Below, piece after piece: positions 23,836 through 35,305 of a stretch of DNA of 64,000 bases; position 1 is the first letter of the stretch; every line of letters starts with the position of its first letter. The DNA comes from Valencia hispanica (Eukaryota > Chordata > Actinopteri > Cyprinodontiformes > Valenciidae). The DNA is taken from contig OY747709.1 in assembly GCA_963556495.2 (NCBI GenBank), positions 22,345,900 to 22,409,899 on the forward strand. The letters are read 5' to 3'. Made by a program: the position numbers and the translations under genes. The notes under the pieces are model-generated. The model was given only the letters and a program-made list of their open reading frames with translations, was not told the origin of the DNA and ran no database searches.

Positions 23836-24669
23836 CACATCCAGATCCCAGATTATCCAGTCTTCTTGACCTTTTCATGACTTCATCAGCTCTTTGCTTT
23901 CAGCTACACTCTCTGCCTGCCCTTTCCTTTTCAGCATTTCTGTCACTTATAGTCTGAACTTTGTTTTTAAATGTGAGATAAAGAAATTGGAAAATAATAA
24001 AAGTTGACTGAACTTCACAAACAGGAGGACATTTTATTTGTTCTAATACAAAAAGCAAACACAGGCTGCTTGTCTTCGACATTTAACAATATTTCTGTCT
24101 TATAAATAAAGACACCATTATATGGCAATATAAAGGAATGGCAATTTCACATCGATGCACAATAGCCGCATAAACACAGCCAGTAAACAAGACATGAAAA
24201 AAAAAAGTTAAACTGATGGAGACTGTGCTGTTCCTTCAAATTGGTTACAATTTACATAGTTATCTACAGTGGAAAAACACAATAAAGATTTTGCAGAGCC
24301 CCAAAGAGTCGTTTAGGCTTCCTGAAATAGTTGCTATTGACAACCACATCTGTGTGTGTCTTCAGAATGCAAAATAATGGTAGGATATTTTATCCCCCAA
24401 TGATCTAATTCTAATCAAATTACAGAGAATTTGCACATTTTTATATGCAAGACAAACAGGAGTAAAGAAGGCATTAACATTTTTTATGCAGCAGCAAATG
24501 TAAACTCCTGAGACTATTAAAAGAAAATATGTTCTCTAGCCATGATCTGAGTTAACAAAATACAGAAACTAAAGTCACATTTAAACTGGATGATGATAGG
24601 AAATCTGACAATTTTTAGCTTTTTTTGCCATGATCAGTGACTGATCAGTGACTGTTTTCAAACACTATC
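23836..24669. other. AT-rich DNA, no gene seen
   Basis: Only short chance frames occur. A 10-base direct repeat 'tgatcagtga' lies near 24635..24652. Confidence 0.45.
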
Positions 24670-25720
24670 ACACAACTGTGTGACGTCGTGTGACATTATC
24701 CTTCTTACATGTAAAGCACTTGACTATCAAGCTCCACTATACATCAGAGATCTGATTGTTCCATATGTTCCTAACAGAGCACTTCACTCTCAGACTGCAG
24801 GTTTACTGGTGGTTCCTAGGATTTCTAAAAGCAGAAGGGGAGGAGAATTTTTGTTATCAGGCTCCTCTCCTGTGGAAATAGCTCAGAGGTTTAGTCCATG
24901 AGGTCAAACACCCTGTCTACTTTTGAGACCAGGCTTAAAATTTCCCTTTTTAATAAAGCTTATAGTTAGAGTGGCTTAGATTATCATGAGCCATCTCTGT
25001 AATTATGCTGCTATAGGCTTAGACTGATGGAGAACAGACTGACCACTTTCCTTCACTCTGCTATTTTTCTCTTCTACTACTCTCCAATTCAGTTATCTGT
25101 TGTAATTTCAACTGTTAACTTTAGGTTTTCTGTCAGTGTTTTTCTCTCCATAGAAGCTACACCTGGTCTGGCATTCTGCTCAGCTTTGATGCTTTGTTGG
25201 AGGGGGACATCAGCTGGGATAATGGTCCCAGTAACTGCACATTCTCCATGTCCTGTTATTCAACGTTTCACTTTCTTTAACACAGAAAGTACTCTTACAT
25301 CAGTTGTTCTGTTCTTTTTGTGTCTCTGCTTTGTCATCTCAAACCCCCCCAGTCAATCATGGCACATGGCGCCGCTTGTACTTAGCCAGGTTCTGCTGGA
25401 AGTTTCTTCCTGTTTAAGAGGAGTTTTTCTTCTCCACTGTCGCTACATGCTTGCTCAGTATGAAGAATTGCTGTGAAGTCAACAACACAATGCAGACGAC
25501 TGTTTACTGTTGCTACATGTTCGTTCAGGAGGAGTGTATTCTGCAAGTCAATGACTCCATGCAATCTGTTGGGTTTCCTTTGATAGAAAACTTTAAAACG
25601 AATTAAATAATTAACTGAAGGATTAATTGGAATGTATGTATAATTGAATAGAAATTGTGCCTTGAGATGACGTGCTGTGAATTGCTGCTATATAAATAAA
25701 ATAAACTGAATTGAATTGCC
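24670..25720 (+). mobile_element. L2/Maui-type LINE, 3' end
   Basis: The 5' part encodes the end of the LINE polyprotein (24680..24901). It contains CKALDYQAPLYIRDLI, VPYVPNRALHSQT and a P-x-W-like site lost to mutation. This is the C-terminal domain typical of L2-type LINEs. A long 3' untranslated region follows, with the typical 'ggttctgctggaagtttctt' and 'tgtcgctacatgcttgctca' motifs. The end reads 'ctatataaataaaataaac' and 'tgaattgaattg', the short-repeat tail of this group. The reverse transcriptase is missing, so the copy is 5'-truncated. A minus-strand relative lies at 31018..31480. Confidence 0.8.
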
Positions 25721-27580
25721 TCTGCTCCTAATATGTTAAACATGCGACAGAGTAAGGTGAGAAAAACAATTTTCAGTGCTTTTGTTGTTATAATGTAGCT
25801 GTGAAAAAACTCGGAATCAGAAAGTGTCTACAAAATTCTGATTGGTGCATCTGTGATCCCAATTTTTTTTTTATTCAAATTATTAAACAATTGTTCAGTA
25901 TATCATCTGTTTTATGCTACACTCTAAAGGGGTTTAATCTTTGCATGGAAAATTGTGATGTCATAACCAAGGCAATGAACCTTCTCCTGCTCCATCCAAT
26001 TAAGCATAACATATTTTGTTATTGATTATTTTAAAATCCATAACTTCTATTAATTAATGATTTTACAATAAATTGTTGAAAGTATTGGTATTTTTTTATT
26101 AAGTAATTTTTTGATTTCATAGTTATGTGTCAAAGCAGCATATTTAGCTGATAATGTACATCATAGTCTTGTAGGCAATTCTTAAAGGTCAGATGACAGA
26201 AAGCAGTGGACAAAAAGTTAATAGGGTAAGAATTTGTCCATTTTGTTAATGGCTCATGGTTAAACAGGCAAGTGGGAAATGAAACGCTGCCATAATAAAA
26301 TAAATAAACAAAAATAGTGAAAATAAGCAACAGACAACTTGAACAACCTGTAACGGAGTAAATAATTACTTCAGAATTCAAGCATACTTTGAAGGATGTT
26401 TTTTTTAACATAATGGGTTGAATTTACTCATGAATTATGCTGCCAATTAAGTTTTTTTCAGTCTGCCAATTCAGGAATTAGCATGCCTCAGTGTACTCGA
26501 GTGTCTGAACTGAAGAAACGTGTCCTGTGTTAAAGATGTGAAACAGTAATGCATGTAAGCAAGTAGAAATCTTCAAGGCAATGTGGGGAAACTGAGAAAT
26601 AGAACACAAAAAAAGCACAAATATCGCTGGGAACTATCAAGACAATACACATTCTGTAAAATATTTTTAAGGCATTATTTTCAAAGATTGAACAAGCTCT
26701 GCTCTGTTGAGAAAAGATGCAGTACAACAAATAATGTCTCTGCTGCATGTAGTCTTCTGAAGTGGTTCCTGATGGCCCACTGATTGGATGTGCTTGTTTG
26801 AATTTTAAAAGCTTGAACCGGGTTAAAGATTAAGTATCTATCTTAAATGCTGTTTGAGAATGAAAACAGCACAAAGAAGAAGAATATAATTTGCATGAGT
26901 TTGTCTCATATCTGCTGTGGTGTTGGAACAGAGAGTTGAACTTAGGTCACAGCAATATGTAGGCAATCAAGGTTTAGAACTGGGTTTAAGAAAAGGAAAA
27001 AAGATGAGCACAGGCATCATCACTGCTTGCAATATACATATAGCAAAGAACTGTCAAGACTGCAACAAGTATTAGCTAATTATTTATTTACCATGCATTT
27101 AGTCTTTTTATGCCTGTAATATATTTTGTAGCACTTGGTGTTTAATGCAGCACAAAAGTTGTAATAGGTTAAGAGTAGTAAGGTGGTATTGTAATTAAGA
27201 AACAACTTAAGTAAACACCAGGGACTCAGATGTTCAGACACATACTAACTTAGACTGGAGTTGTCACTCAATACATCTTCCATTAATTAGTACTGTGTGC
27301 TTTTCAGTGACATTGTTATTGTTATACTGTATATACATCTATTGTTTGTCACTGTGGTTTCTTGGTTCTCTGTTTTGTTCAGTTTTTTTATCTCTCTCCT
27401 TCTGTCGGTGTAAAGTAGATTTCCAAAATGTATCTCCTGTATTCTCTCTCTTCCTCTGTTCTATTTCTCTCCCGTCTCCCTGTTAACTTTCTCCCCCTCC
27501 TCTCTTTCTTTCTTTTTTCTCCTTTTCCTTAATTTTCCATCTCTGTGTCTGTTGCGATTTAAATAAACCCAAAAGCAAAT
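25721..27580. other. AT-rich single-copy DNA
   Basis: No gene was found. The stretch 27290..27545 is rich in pyrimidines on the plus strand. Frames of 60 to 93 codons at 25801..26783 have no domains. Confidence 0.45.
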
Positions 27581-27957
27581 TCTACTTTGTTTTAAACTAT
27601 ATATCAAGTGGAACATTATAGCGAAGGCGTATTGCTCCACTTGTTAGGCTAATTTATGGCATTCTGACAACATTTTGATCATTATACTCAGTAAAAAAAA
27701 CAAAAAAAGACTACAAGAAACACGTTTTTTGAATGCCAAAACAACAACAGCCCTGTTGTTGAGATAGAAATAGGGCATTCATTTTTTCCTATAGTTTGAT
27801 AGACTACTCATTATGTTGGGTATATGTTTGCCATTAATGCAAAGCAGAAAAACAAAAACTCGGTTTTCTTGTTCATTTATCGCAAGTCATATTGTTATTG
27901 CAACTTTCACCTATATAAATGCACATTATTTTCCTAATATGGTGCAGCCCTAGTGGC
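27581..27957. repeat. Possible hAT-type terminal fragment
   Basis: The segment ends 'atggtgcagccctag', which resembles the inverted end of a common hAT-type repeat (compare 'tagggctg' at 10216 and 44006). No matching left end was found, so the start is a guess. Confidence 0.3.
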
Positions 27958-27959
27958 CT

Positions 27960-28470
27960 ACCTCCCAAAACTTTTACAAGTCCCATTATGACTCAGTCAG
28001 GAGGTCACATAAGAACACAGAACAACATCTAAAACACTGCAGGCCTCACTTGCCTCAGTTAAGGCTGGTGTTCATCCTTCAATAATAAGAAAGAGATTGG
28101 GCAAAAACAGCACACATGGGAGAGTTCCAAGGTGAAAACCACTGCAGATCAAAAAGAACACAAAGAACCGGATCCTTATATTCAAACAAATCTTAATCAA
28201 GAGAGACAAAGGTATACGTTTTTGGAAGGTTTGTGTCTTGTTTCTACTAACTAACATAGCAATTTAGAAAGAAAAACATCATATTAACAAGCAAACATGG
28301 AGGTGGTAGTGTGATCTGGGGATGGTTTGTTTCTTGGGAACCTGCACGATTTGGCGTAAATGACAAAACCATGAATTCTGCTCTCTAGCAGAAAAAAAGT
28401 GACCTTAAGCTTAAGCTCTTTTGTGTTATGCAGTAGGACAGCAATCTGATGCACACCAGTAAGCTCATGC
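27960..28470 (+). mobile_element. Tc1-like transposase relic
   Basis: The plus strand follows the middle of a Tc1-type transposase gene. It has 'aggaggtcacataagaac', then 'ctgcaggcctcacttgcctc', 'agagttccaaggtgaaaacc', 'acatggaggtggtagtgtga' and 'gtgaccttaagcttaagc'. These cover the helix-turn-helix end through the region before the second catalytic Asp. Stops and indels break all frames. Neither terminal repeat was located. It is of the same family as 11185..11620. Confidence 0.68.
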
Positions 28471-29065
28471 TAAATGGCTAACATAAATTTATTAATAAAT
28501 AAAAAAGGTTTTGTATTGGCATAGAAAAAATTTCAATTTAAATTCATCTTTGCCATTGAAAGAATACATGTGTTTATGTTTAGCTGTAGTAGATTCTCAA
28601 TGCTAGAACAATCTAGGTGTGACTGTCTCTCATTTTCTTAAAACAATTTAGCATCCTGTTTATAGTACCAGTCAGCAGCATGGTTTATTGTCTTCCCTAA
28701 CTCTAACTTCTTGTAGTTGATGTCTAGTGTACAAAGGGCTGGGCTCTTCATCAAGGAGTTCCGAAAAAGTTATTCAATGGGATTCTATCTGCCGAGCCTT
28801 TATAAACTTCTTTAACAATGAATGCATAAATGATCAGCTCTTCACATAAGTGCACTTGTGCTGCAGCAGCAACTACTGAGGAATTTTGAGCTGCATAATT
28901 GCGTGTGCAGCTTGTCACACAGGGTGTGTATTATACTTTGCATTTTAAGTTTTGGGGTGGGGGACTGGGTTAGGATCCTTGCTTTAGGTCTAGACATGAA
29001 TTCATATAGTATTGATGCACCATTAAAGTGCAAATACAGCTAAACCCAGTTATTTACATACACTG
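28471..29065. other. Single-copy DNA flanking a Tc1 insertion
   Basis: No gene was seen. The two overlapping frames at 28842..29043 lie on opposite strands and lack domains. Confidence 0.45.
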
Positions 29066-29067
29066 TA

Positions 29068-30680
29068 CAGATCCTTCTAAAAAAATTAGCATATTGTGAT
29101 GAAGTTCATTCTTTTCCATAATGTAATGATAAAAATTAAACTTTCATATATTTTAGATTCATTGCACACCAAATGAAATATTTCAGGTCTTTTATGGTTT
29201 TAAAACTGATGATTTTGGCATACAGCTCATGAAAACCCAAAATTCCTATCTCAAAAAATTAGCATATCATGAAAAGGTTCTCTTAACGAGCTATTAACCT
29301 CTGAATCATCTGAATCAACTAATTAACTCTAAACACCTGCAAAAGATTCCTGAGGCTTTTAAAAACTCCCAACCTGGTTCATTATTCAAAACCGCAATCA
29401 TGGGTAAGACTGCCGACCTGACTGCTGCCCAGAAGGCCATCATTGACACCCTCAAGCAAGAGGGTAAGACACAGAAAGAAATTTCTGAACGAATAGGCTG
29501 TTCCCAGAGTGCTGTATCAAGGCACCTCAGTGGGAAGTCTGTGGGAAGGAAAAAGTGTGGCAGAAAACGCTGCACAACGAGAAGAGGTGACCGGACCCTG
29601 AGGAAGATTGGGGAGAAGGACGGATTCCAGACCTTGGGGGACCTGCGGAAGCAGTGGACTGAGTCTGGAGTAGAAACATCCAGAGCCACCGTGCACAGGC
29701 GTGTGCAGGAAATGGGCTACAGGTGCCGCATTCCCCAGGTCAAGCCACTTTTGAACCAGAAACAGCGGCAGAAGCGCCTGACGTGGGCTACAGAGAAGCA
29801 GCACTAGACTGTTGCTCAGTGGTCCAAAGTACTTTTTTCGGATGAAAGCAAATTTTGCATGTCATTCAGAAATCAAGGTGCCAGAGTCTGGAGGAAGACT
29901 GGGGAGAAGGAAATGCCTAAATGCCTGAAGTCCAGTGTCAAGTACCCACAGTCAGTGATGGTCTGGGGTGCCATGTCAGCTGCTGGTGTTGGTCCACTAT
30001 GTTTTATCAAGGGCAGGGTCAATGTTGCTAGCTATCAGGAGATTTTGGAGCACTTCATGCTTCCATCTGCTGAAAAGCTTTGTGGAGATGAAGATCTAAT
30101 TTTTCAGCACAACCTGGCACCTGCTCACAGTGCCAAAACCACTGGTAAATGGTTTACTGACCATGGTATTACTGGGCTCAATTGGCCTGCCAACTCTCCT
30201 GACCTGAACCCCATAGAGAATCTGTGGGATATTGTGAAGAGGAAGTTGAGAGACGCAAGACCCAACACTCTGGACGAGCTTAAGGCCGCTATCGAAGCAT
30301 CCTGGGCCTCCATAACACCTCAGCAGTGCCACAGACTGATTGCCTCCATGCCACGCTGCATTGAAGCAGTCATTTCTGCAAAAGGATTCCCGACCAAGTA
30401 TTGAGTGCATAACTGAACATAATTATTTGAAGGTTGACTTTTTTATATTAAAAACACTTTTCTTTTATTGGTCAGATGAAATATGCTAATTTTTTTAGAT
30501 AGGAATTTTGGGTTTTCATGAGCTGTATGCCAAAATCATCAGTTTTAAAACAATAAAAGACCTGAAATATTTCAGTTGGTGTGCAATGAATCTAAAATAT
30601 ATGAAAGTTTAATTTTTATCATTACATTATGGAAAAGAATGAACTTTATCACAATATGCTAATTTTTTGAGAAGGATCTG
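29068..30680 (+). mobile_element. Tc1-like transposon, nearly complete
   Basis: This 1613-bp element is bounded by TA on both sides (29066..29067 and 30681..30682). It has terminal inverted repeats of about 200 bases (29068..29272 and 30478..30680). Each terminal repeat holds two copies of the 'aaaaattagcatat' word, one outer and one inner, which is the IR/DR layout where transposase would bind. One transposase gene lies between. The copy is well preserved and therefore fairly young, but the gene is inactivated (see next entry). Confidence 0.93.
29400..30404 (+). pseudogene. Tc1-type transposase, one stop codon and catalytic Asp lost
   Basis: The enzyme would cut and paste the surrounding element at TA sites. 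The frame runs 334 codons from ATG 29400 to TGA, with one in-frame TAG at 29805..29807 that splits it into 135 and 181+ codons. The N-terminal half has a helix-turn-helix (IIDTLKQEGKTQKEISERIG and SQSAVSRHLSGK) and a GRKR-type basic linker. The catalytic half has the first Asp in FSDESKF and the Glu in NPIENLW. At the second Asp position, normally D before an APAH motif, the sequence is FQHNLAPAH, so Asn replaces Asp. Either defect should abolish activity. The length matches the usual 330-345 residues, and the start follows the family N-terminus. Confidence 0.92.
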
Positions 30681-30682
30681 TA

Positions 30683-31017
30683 TAAGATGAAAAAACAGAT
30701 TTTAGATAAAACATTTTTCTATATTTCAGAAGTTGACTTGTATTTTCCCACTGCCTTACCAGAGGCACGAGATCAGAAAAATATCCTAAGTGTCATCCCG
30801 CTGCCTTACCAGAGGTACCAGCCTCAAAACTTGGTGGAACTGTCTTTTAAATTTTGATCATTCAATTTTGATTATTTGGATATCCTTTCACAAGCTTCTC
30901 ACAATAGCTTGCTGGAATTAGGACTGGAGTATTGAGCCAGGTTTGAAGGTCCCCTTTTCAATTCTGCTGATGTTCTAAGGTTCTGAGATTAGGGCTTGTC
31001 TATTTTCAGTTAAATTC
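30683..31017. other. Short single-copy stretch
   Basis: The words 'ctgccttaccagaggca' and 'ctgccttaccagaggta' form a direct repeat about 50 bases apart (near 30750 and 30800). Nothing else was recognised. Confidence 0.5.
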
Positions 31018-31480
31018 TATTCAGTTTATTTATACAGCGCCAATTATAACAGATGTCATCTCAAGGCACATTACAAGAAAAGTAATTTCAATCATCCATC
31101 CATTCCAAACAGTTTTAAAGTTTTCTATTTAGGGAATCCTTGTGAATTGTTGTGTCGTTGACTTTTAAGCAGTCCCTCATACTCAGCAAGCATGTAGCGA
31201 CAGTGGAGAGGAAAAAACGTCTCTTCAACAGGAAGAAACCTCCAACAGAACCTGGCTCAGTACAACTGGCCATCTGCCACGACTGTCTGAGGATTTGAGA
31301 AGACAGAGCTGAGAAACAGAAAAAGCAAGAACTGATGTAGGAGTACTTTCTGTATTAAAGAAAGTAAATAAGTTCATAACAGGACACGGAAGACATTCAG
31401 CTACTGGGGGCATCCCAGTCGATGCCCCCCTCTAACAAGCCATCACAGCTGAGCAGAATGCCAGACCAGGTGTAGCTTCT
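31018..31480 (-). mobile_element. L2/Maui-type LINE, 3' UTR fragment
   Basis: This is the reverse complement of the 3' part of the element at 24670..25720. The tail 'attcagtttatttataca' is on the left, 'catgtagcgacagtggag' and 'ggaagaaacctccaacag' are in the middle, and 'gcagaatgccagaccaggtg' is on the right. It has no coding sequence. Confidence 0.78.
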
Positions 31481-32890
31481 TCACCCATTTCACACCTTGA
31501 TGGGTAATCTCTGGGAGTCAGAACCCATCTTCTTCATGAACAGTATATTATAGGTCGAATTTCCTATGCTGTTTATACTTAGATATAATTGTTTAAACAG
31601 ATTAACAGGGCACCTCCAAGCAAAACGTACCTGAAGACAGACCAGACTTGCAGTGGTCCGAAGCTCTCTTAATGATGTCACTCAAGGAAGTAGTGAGTCT
31701 GAGGTGTTGTCACAAAATGCATCCACAGATATGCCCGAATAAAACTTAAATGCTGTAAATTATCCAAAGCTCAAAGATTTCTGACATTATGTCAGCTTTT
31801 CCAAAATATTTTAAGGCATTCTAATTTTTGTCTGTGTAAACAAATATGCTGTCTTTTAATGCAGTGTTTATAGATATCTTTTTTGTATACCTGTTTTCAT
31901 ATTTACTGCTGTACTTTTATGTTTTTACTTGAAAAATAATCAAAGGTACAACCTTTTCCATGAGCAATTTTTTCACAACAGAAAATATAAAAAAAATGTT
32001 CATCTCTATTTAACTGAGGCTGCCTTTTTACGTTTCTAGCTTTTCTAGATGATATAGAGAATATGTTTGTGGACCTTAGGAATTCTTAACTGTTTGTGTA
32101 CAGCGTAAAAGGTATTTATGAGCCCAAAACTGCTCATTGTAAATGTGATGTAAAGTTTAGTAAAATGTATAGGTCTACATCAAGGTTAACACAGACTAAT
32201 GTCTAAATGAGGTCTATGTGTTGAAATCAGGTTCATACTTCAGTACACAGCAGATATTTAAGGTAAAGGGTTCGAAAAGATTGTAAAGTTTGAGACTGCA
32301 GTGTTCCAGACTGAACAACAATAACAGCTAAAAATCAAGTCATTGGAAATAGCCAACTTAAAGATTTTTCTTGTGCACATGGATGGACGCATAGATGGAT
32401 CCTGAGTCAAAATGTTCATCAAATTGCTCTTGGAGGGAAAAAAGCACACTCTTTCTTCTCTAGAGAGCTACAAACAAATCAAACAGGTTAACCAATGTTC
32501 CGTGAAGCTCTCACAACATAATGATACCCAAGCTGCACTACATGTACCATGTCTCTCCCTCCAAAACAAATTGCCAGTAAAGCATCACTTACCCCAACTT
32601 CAAGGCCTGCCAACTGCATAAAACTTTTAGTGGCGATGCTACACATCAAGCAAAATCATTTTACAATGCAGCAGCTCAGTATGAAACTCCTGTAACAAGA
32701 ATGCCAAATGGTGATAACGGTATTTACGTTGAGTTCTGGGTGACATGAGATATGGATGATAGAGCAAATTACCCAACACTGTTTCTTCCTAGCAAGCCAG
32801 TAATTTTTCCTAAGAGCATGTGTTTTTTAAGCAAGATATACATGTAAAGTAAATTGCAAAGTTTTTAATATCGTTGAAATCTTTACAGAT
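31481..32890. other. AT-rich single-copy DNA
   Basis: No gene or named repeat was recognised. Confidence 0.45.
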
Positions 32891-32894
32891 TTCC

Positions 32895-33478
32895 TCACAC
32901 TGCAACCACAGACATACTAAGTACATATCTGTTAATGTCAAGTGGAAGGAAAACAGCATTTGTTTTTTTAAATGTTTTTAGAGGTAAAAATCTGAAAAAC
33001 TGTAGAATAAACACTTATTTGCATTTAGATACTTTTAGAATATTTTGCAGACCCTAACAGTTTTTTCCAGAAATGAGCTGTATTTGTTTCATCAGTGGGG
33101 TCTACAATGTGTTGTTTGCTCACTAATGTCCTCTAACAAGTTCTGAGACATTTACAGAACAGCTGGATTTATATTGAGAATAATTTACACACAGGTTACC
33201 TTATCTACTAAATAGGTCCCTTCTGAAAGCAAGAGTGGCTGGATTTTATTTCGGGATATGACAGGATCAGGGGGTGGAGTCTGTATGCATGTTGCACATT
33301 GTAAAGTTTTAAGTGCAAAACATTTTGAAAACCAAGCAACAATTTTCTTCTTCTTCACAATTATGCACTATGTTTTGCCTGTCACCCAGGATTCCCATCT
33401 ATACACATTGATGTTTTTGGTTATACTGTTAAAAAGGTGAAAGAAGTTCAAGAGTTATGAATACTTTTGAAACACAAT
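32895..33478 (-). mobile_element. Internally deleted old Tc1 relic
   Basis: The right part carries the terminal region of the same old Tc1 family as 1420..3174: 'gctcactaatgtcctctaac', 'tttacagaacagctgga', 'tttacacacaggtta', and the end 'gaatacttttgaaacacaat'. The left part (about 32900..33060) is a weak match to the opposite terminus. The transposase is gone. The RTE LINE starts immediately at its right end. Confidence 0.6.
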
Positions 33479-35274
33479 GTATGGTTGCTGAGGCAAAAAC
33501 TCGGGCGTGGGAGGAGTTTGGAGAGACCATGGAAAACGACTTCCGTACGGCTTCGAAGCGATTCTGGTCCACCATCCGGCGTCTCAGGGGGGGAAAGCGG
33601 TCTGCCACCAACACTGTTTACAGTGGGGATGGTGTGCTGCTGACCTCGACGCGGGACGTTTTGGGTCGGTGGATGGAATACTTCGAAGACCTCCTCAATC
33701 CCACCGGCACGCCTTCCAATCTGGAAGCAGGGTTTGGGGACTTGGGGTCGGGCTCTCCAATCTCTGGTGCCGAGGTCACCGAGGTCGTTAAAAAGCTCCT
33801 CGGTGGCAGGGCTCCGGGGGTGGATGAGATTCGACCGGAGTTCCTCAAGGCTCTGGATGTTGTGGGGCTGTGTTGGTTAACGCGGCTCTGCAATATTGCG
33901 TGGACATCGGGGGCAGTTCCCTTGGATTGGCAGACCGGGGTGGTGGTCCCCCTGTTTAAAAAGGGGGACCACAGGGTGTGTTCCAACTACAGGGGGATCA
34001 CACTTCTGAGCCTCCCTGGTAAGGTCTATTCAGGGGTTCTGGAGAGGAGGGTCCGACGGATAGTCGAACCTCGGATCCAGGAGGAACAATGCGGTTTTCG
34101 TCCTGGCCGTGGAACACTGGACCAGCTCTACACCCTCAGCAGGGTCCTGGAGGGTGCGTGGGAGTTCGCCCAACCGGTCTACATGTGTTTTGTGGACTTG
34201 GAGAAGGCGTTCGACCGTGTCCCTCGGGGGGCCCTGTGGGGGGTGCTCCGGGTGTATGGGGTACCGGGCCCCTTGATACGGGCTGTTAGGTCCCTGTACG
34301 ACCGGTGCCAGAGTTTGGTTCGCATTGTCGGCAGTAAGTCGGGCTTGTTTCCGGTGAGAGTTGGACTCCGCCAAGGTTGCCCTTTGTCACCGATCCTGTT
34401 CCTAACTTTTATGGACAGGATTTCTAGGCGCAGCCAAGGCGTTGCGGGGATCCGTTTTGGTGGCCTCAGGATCGGGTCTCTGCTTTTTGCAGATGATGTG
34501 GTCCTGTTGGCTTCATCGGAGCGTGATCTACAGCTTTCGCTGGAGCTGTTCGCAGCCGAGTGTGAAGCGGCTGGGATGAGAATCAGTACCTCCAAATCCG
34601 AGGCCATGGTCTTGAGCCGGAAAAGGGTGGGGTGCCTCCTCCGGGTCAGGGATGGGGTCCTTCCCCAAGTGGAGGAGTTTAAGTATCTGGGGGTCTTGTT
34701 CACGAATGAGGGAAAAATGGAGCGGGAGATCGATAGACGGATTGGTGGGGCATCTGCAGTTATGCGGGCGCTCTACCGGTCTGTCGTGGTGAAGAGAGAG
34801 CTGAGCCAAAAGGCGAAGCTCTCGATTTACCGGTCGATCTACGTTCCTACCCTCATCTATGGTCACGAACTCTGGGTGGTGACCGAAAGAACGAGATCAC
34901 GGATACAAGCGGCTGAAATGAGTTTCCTCCGCAGAGTGTCTGGGCTCTCCCTTAGAGATAGGGTGAGAAGCTCAGTCATCCGGAGGGGGCTCAGAGTAGA
35001 GCCGCTGCTTCTCCACATCGAGAGGAGTCAGTTGAGGTGGCTCGGGCATCTGGTCAGGATGCCTCCTGGACGCCTCCCTGGTGAGGTGTTTCAGGCACGT
35101 CCCACCGGGAGGAGGCCCAGGGGAAGGCCCAGGACACGCTGGAGGGACTATGTTTCTCGGCTGGCCTGGGAGCGCCTTGGGGTTCCTCCCGAGGAGCTGG
35201 AACAAGTGGCTGGGGAGAGGGAAGTCTGGGTCTCTTTGCTTAGGCTGCTGCCCCCGCGACCCGACCCCGGATAA
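33457..35274 (+). pseudogene. RTE (Rex3-type) reverse transcriptase, open but lacking endonuclease
   Basis: The product would reverse-transcribe LINE RNA at a nicked target. The frame is open for 605 codons with no internal stop. Residues 1-8 come from the older Tc1 end, and LINE protein begins at about residue 8 (VAEAKTRAWEEFG). Visible reverse transcriptase motifs are SNYRGITLL (about 180), EQCGFRPGRGTLDQL (about 210), motif A CFVDLEKAFDRVP (about 243), motif B LRQGCPLSPILF (about 306) and the catalytic FADDVVLL (about 345). The C-terminal region has LRWLGHLVRMPPGR and RPRGRPRTRWRDYV. Family members are about 1000 residues with an N-terminal apurinic-type endonuclease, which is absent here. 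The frame is much more GC-rich than its surroundings. It is very probably not expressed as a host gene. Confidence 0.87.
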
Positions 35275-35305
35275 GCGGAAGAAAATGGATGGATGGATGT
35301 ATGTA
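33479..35305 (+). mobile_element. RTE/Rex3-type LINE, 5'-truncated
   Basis: The copy starts inside the polyprotein gene and runs to a very short 3' end. Immediately after the stop comes 'gcggaagaaaatggatgg' with further GGAT repeats to about 35300. A minimal 3' UTR with a GGAT-type tail is characteristic of the Rex3/RTE group. The intact frame suggests a recent insertion. Confidence 0.85.

Noticed and set aside
23341..23957. Overlapping frames of 80 to 143 codons on both strands
   Set aside because: They lie wholly on SINE sequence and its inverted fragment and carry no protein domain.
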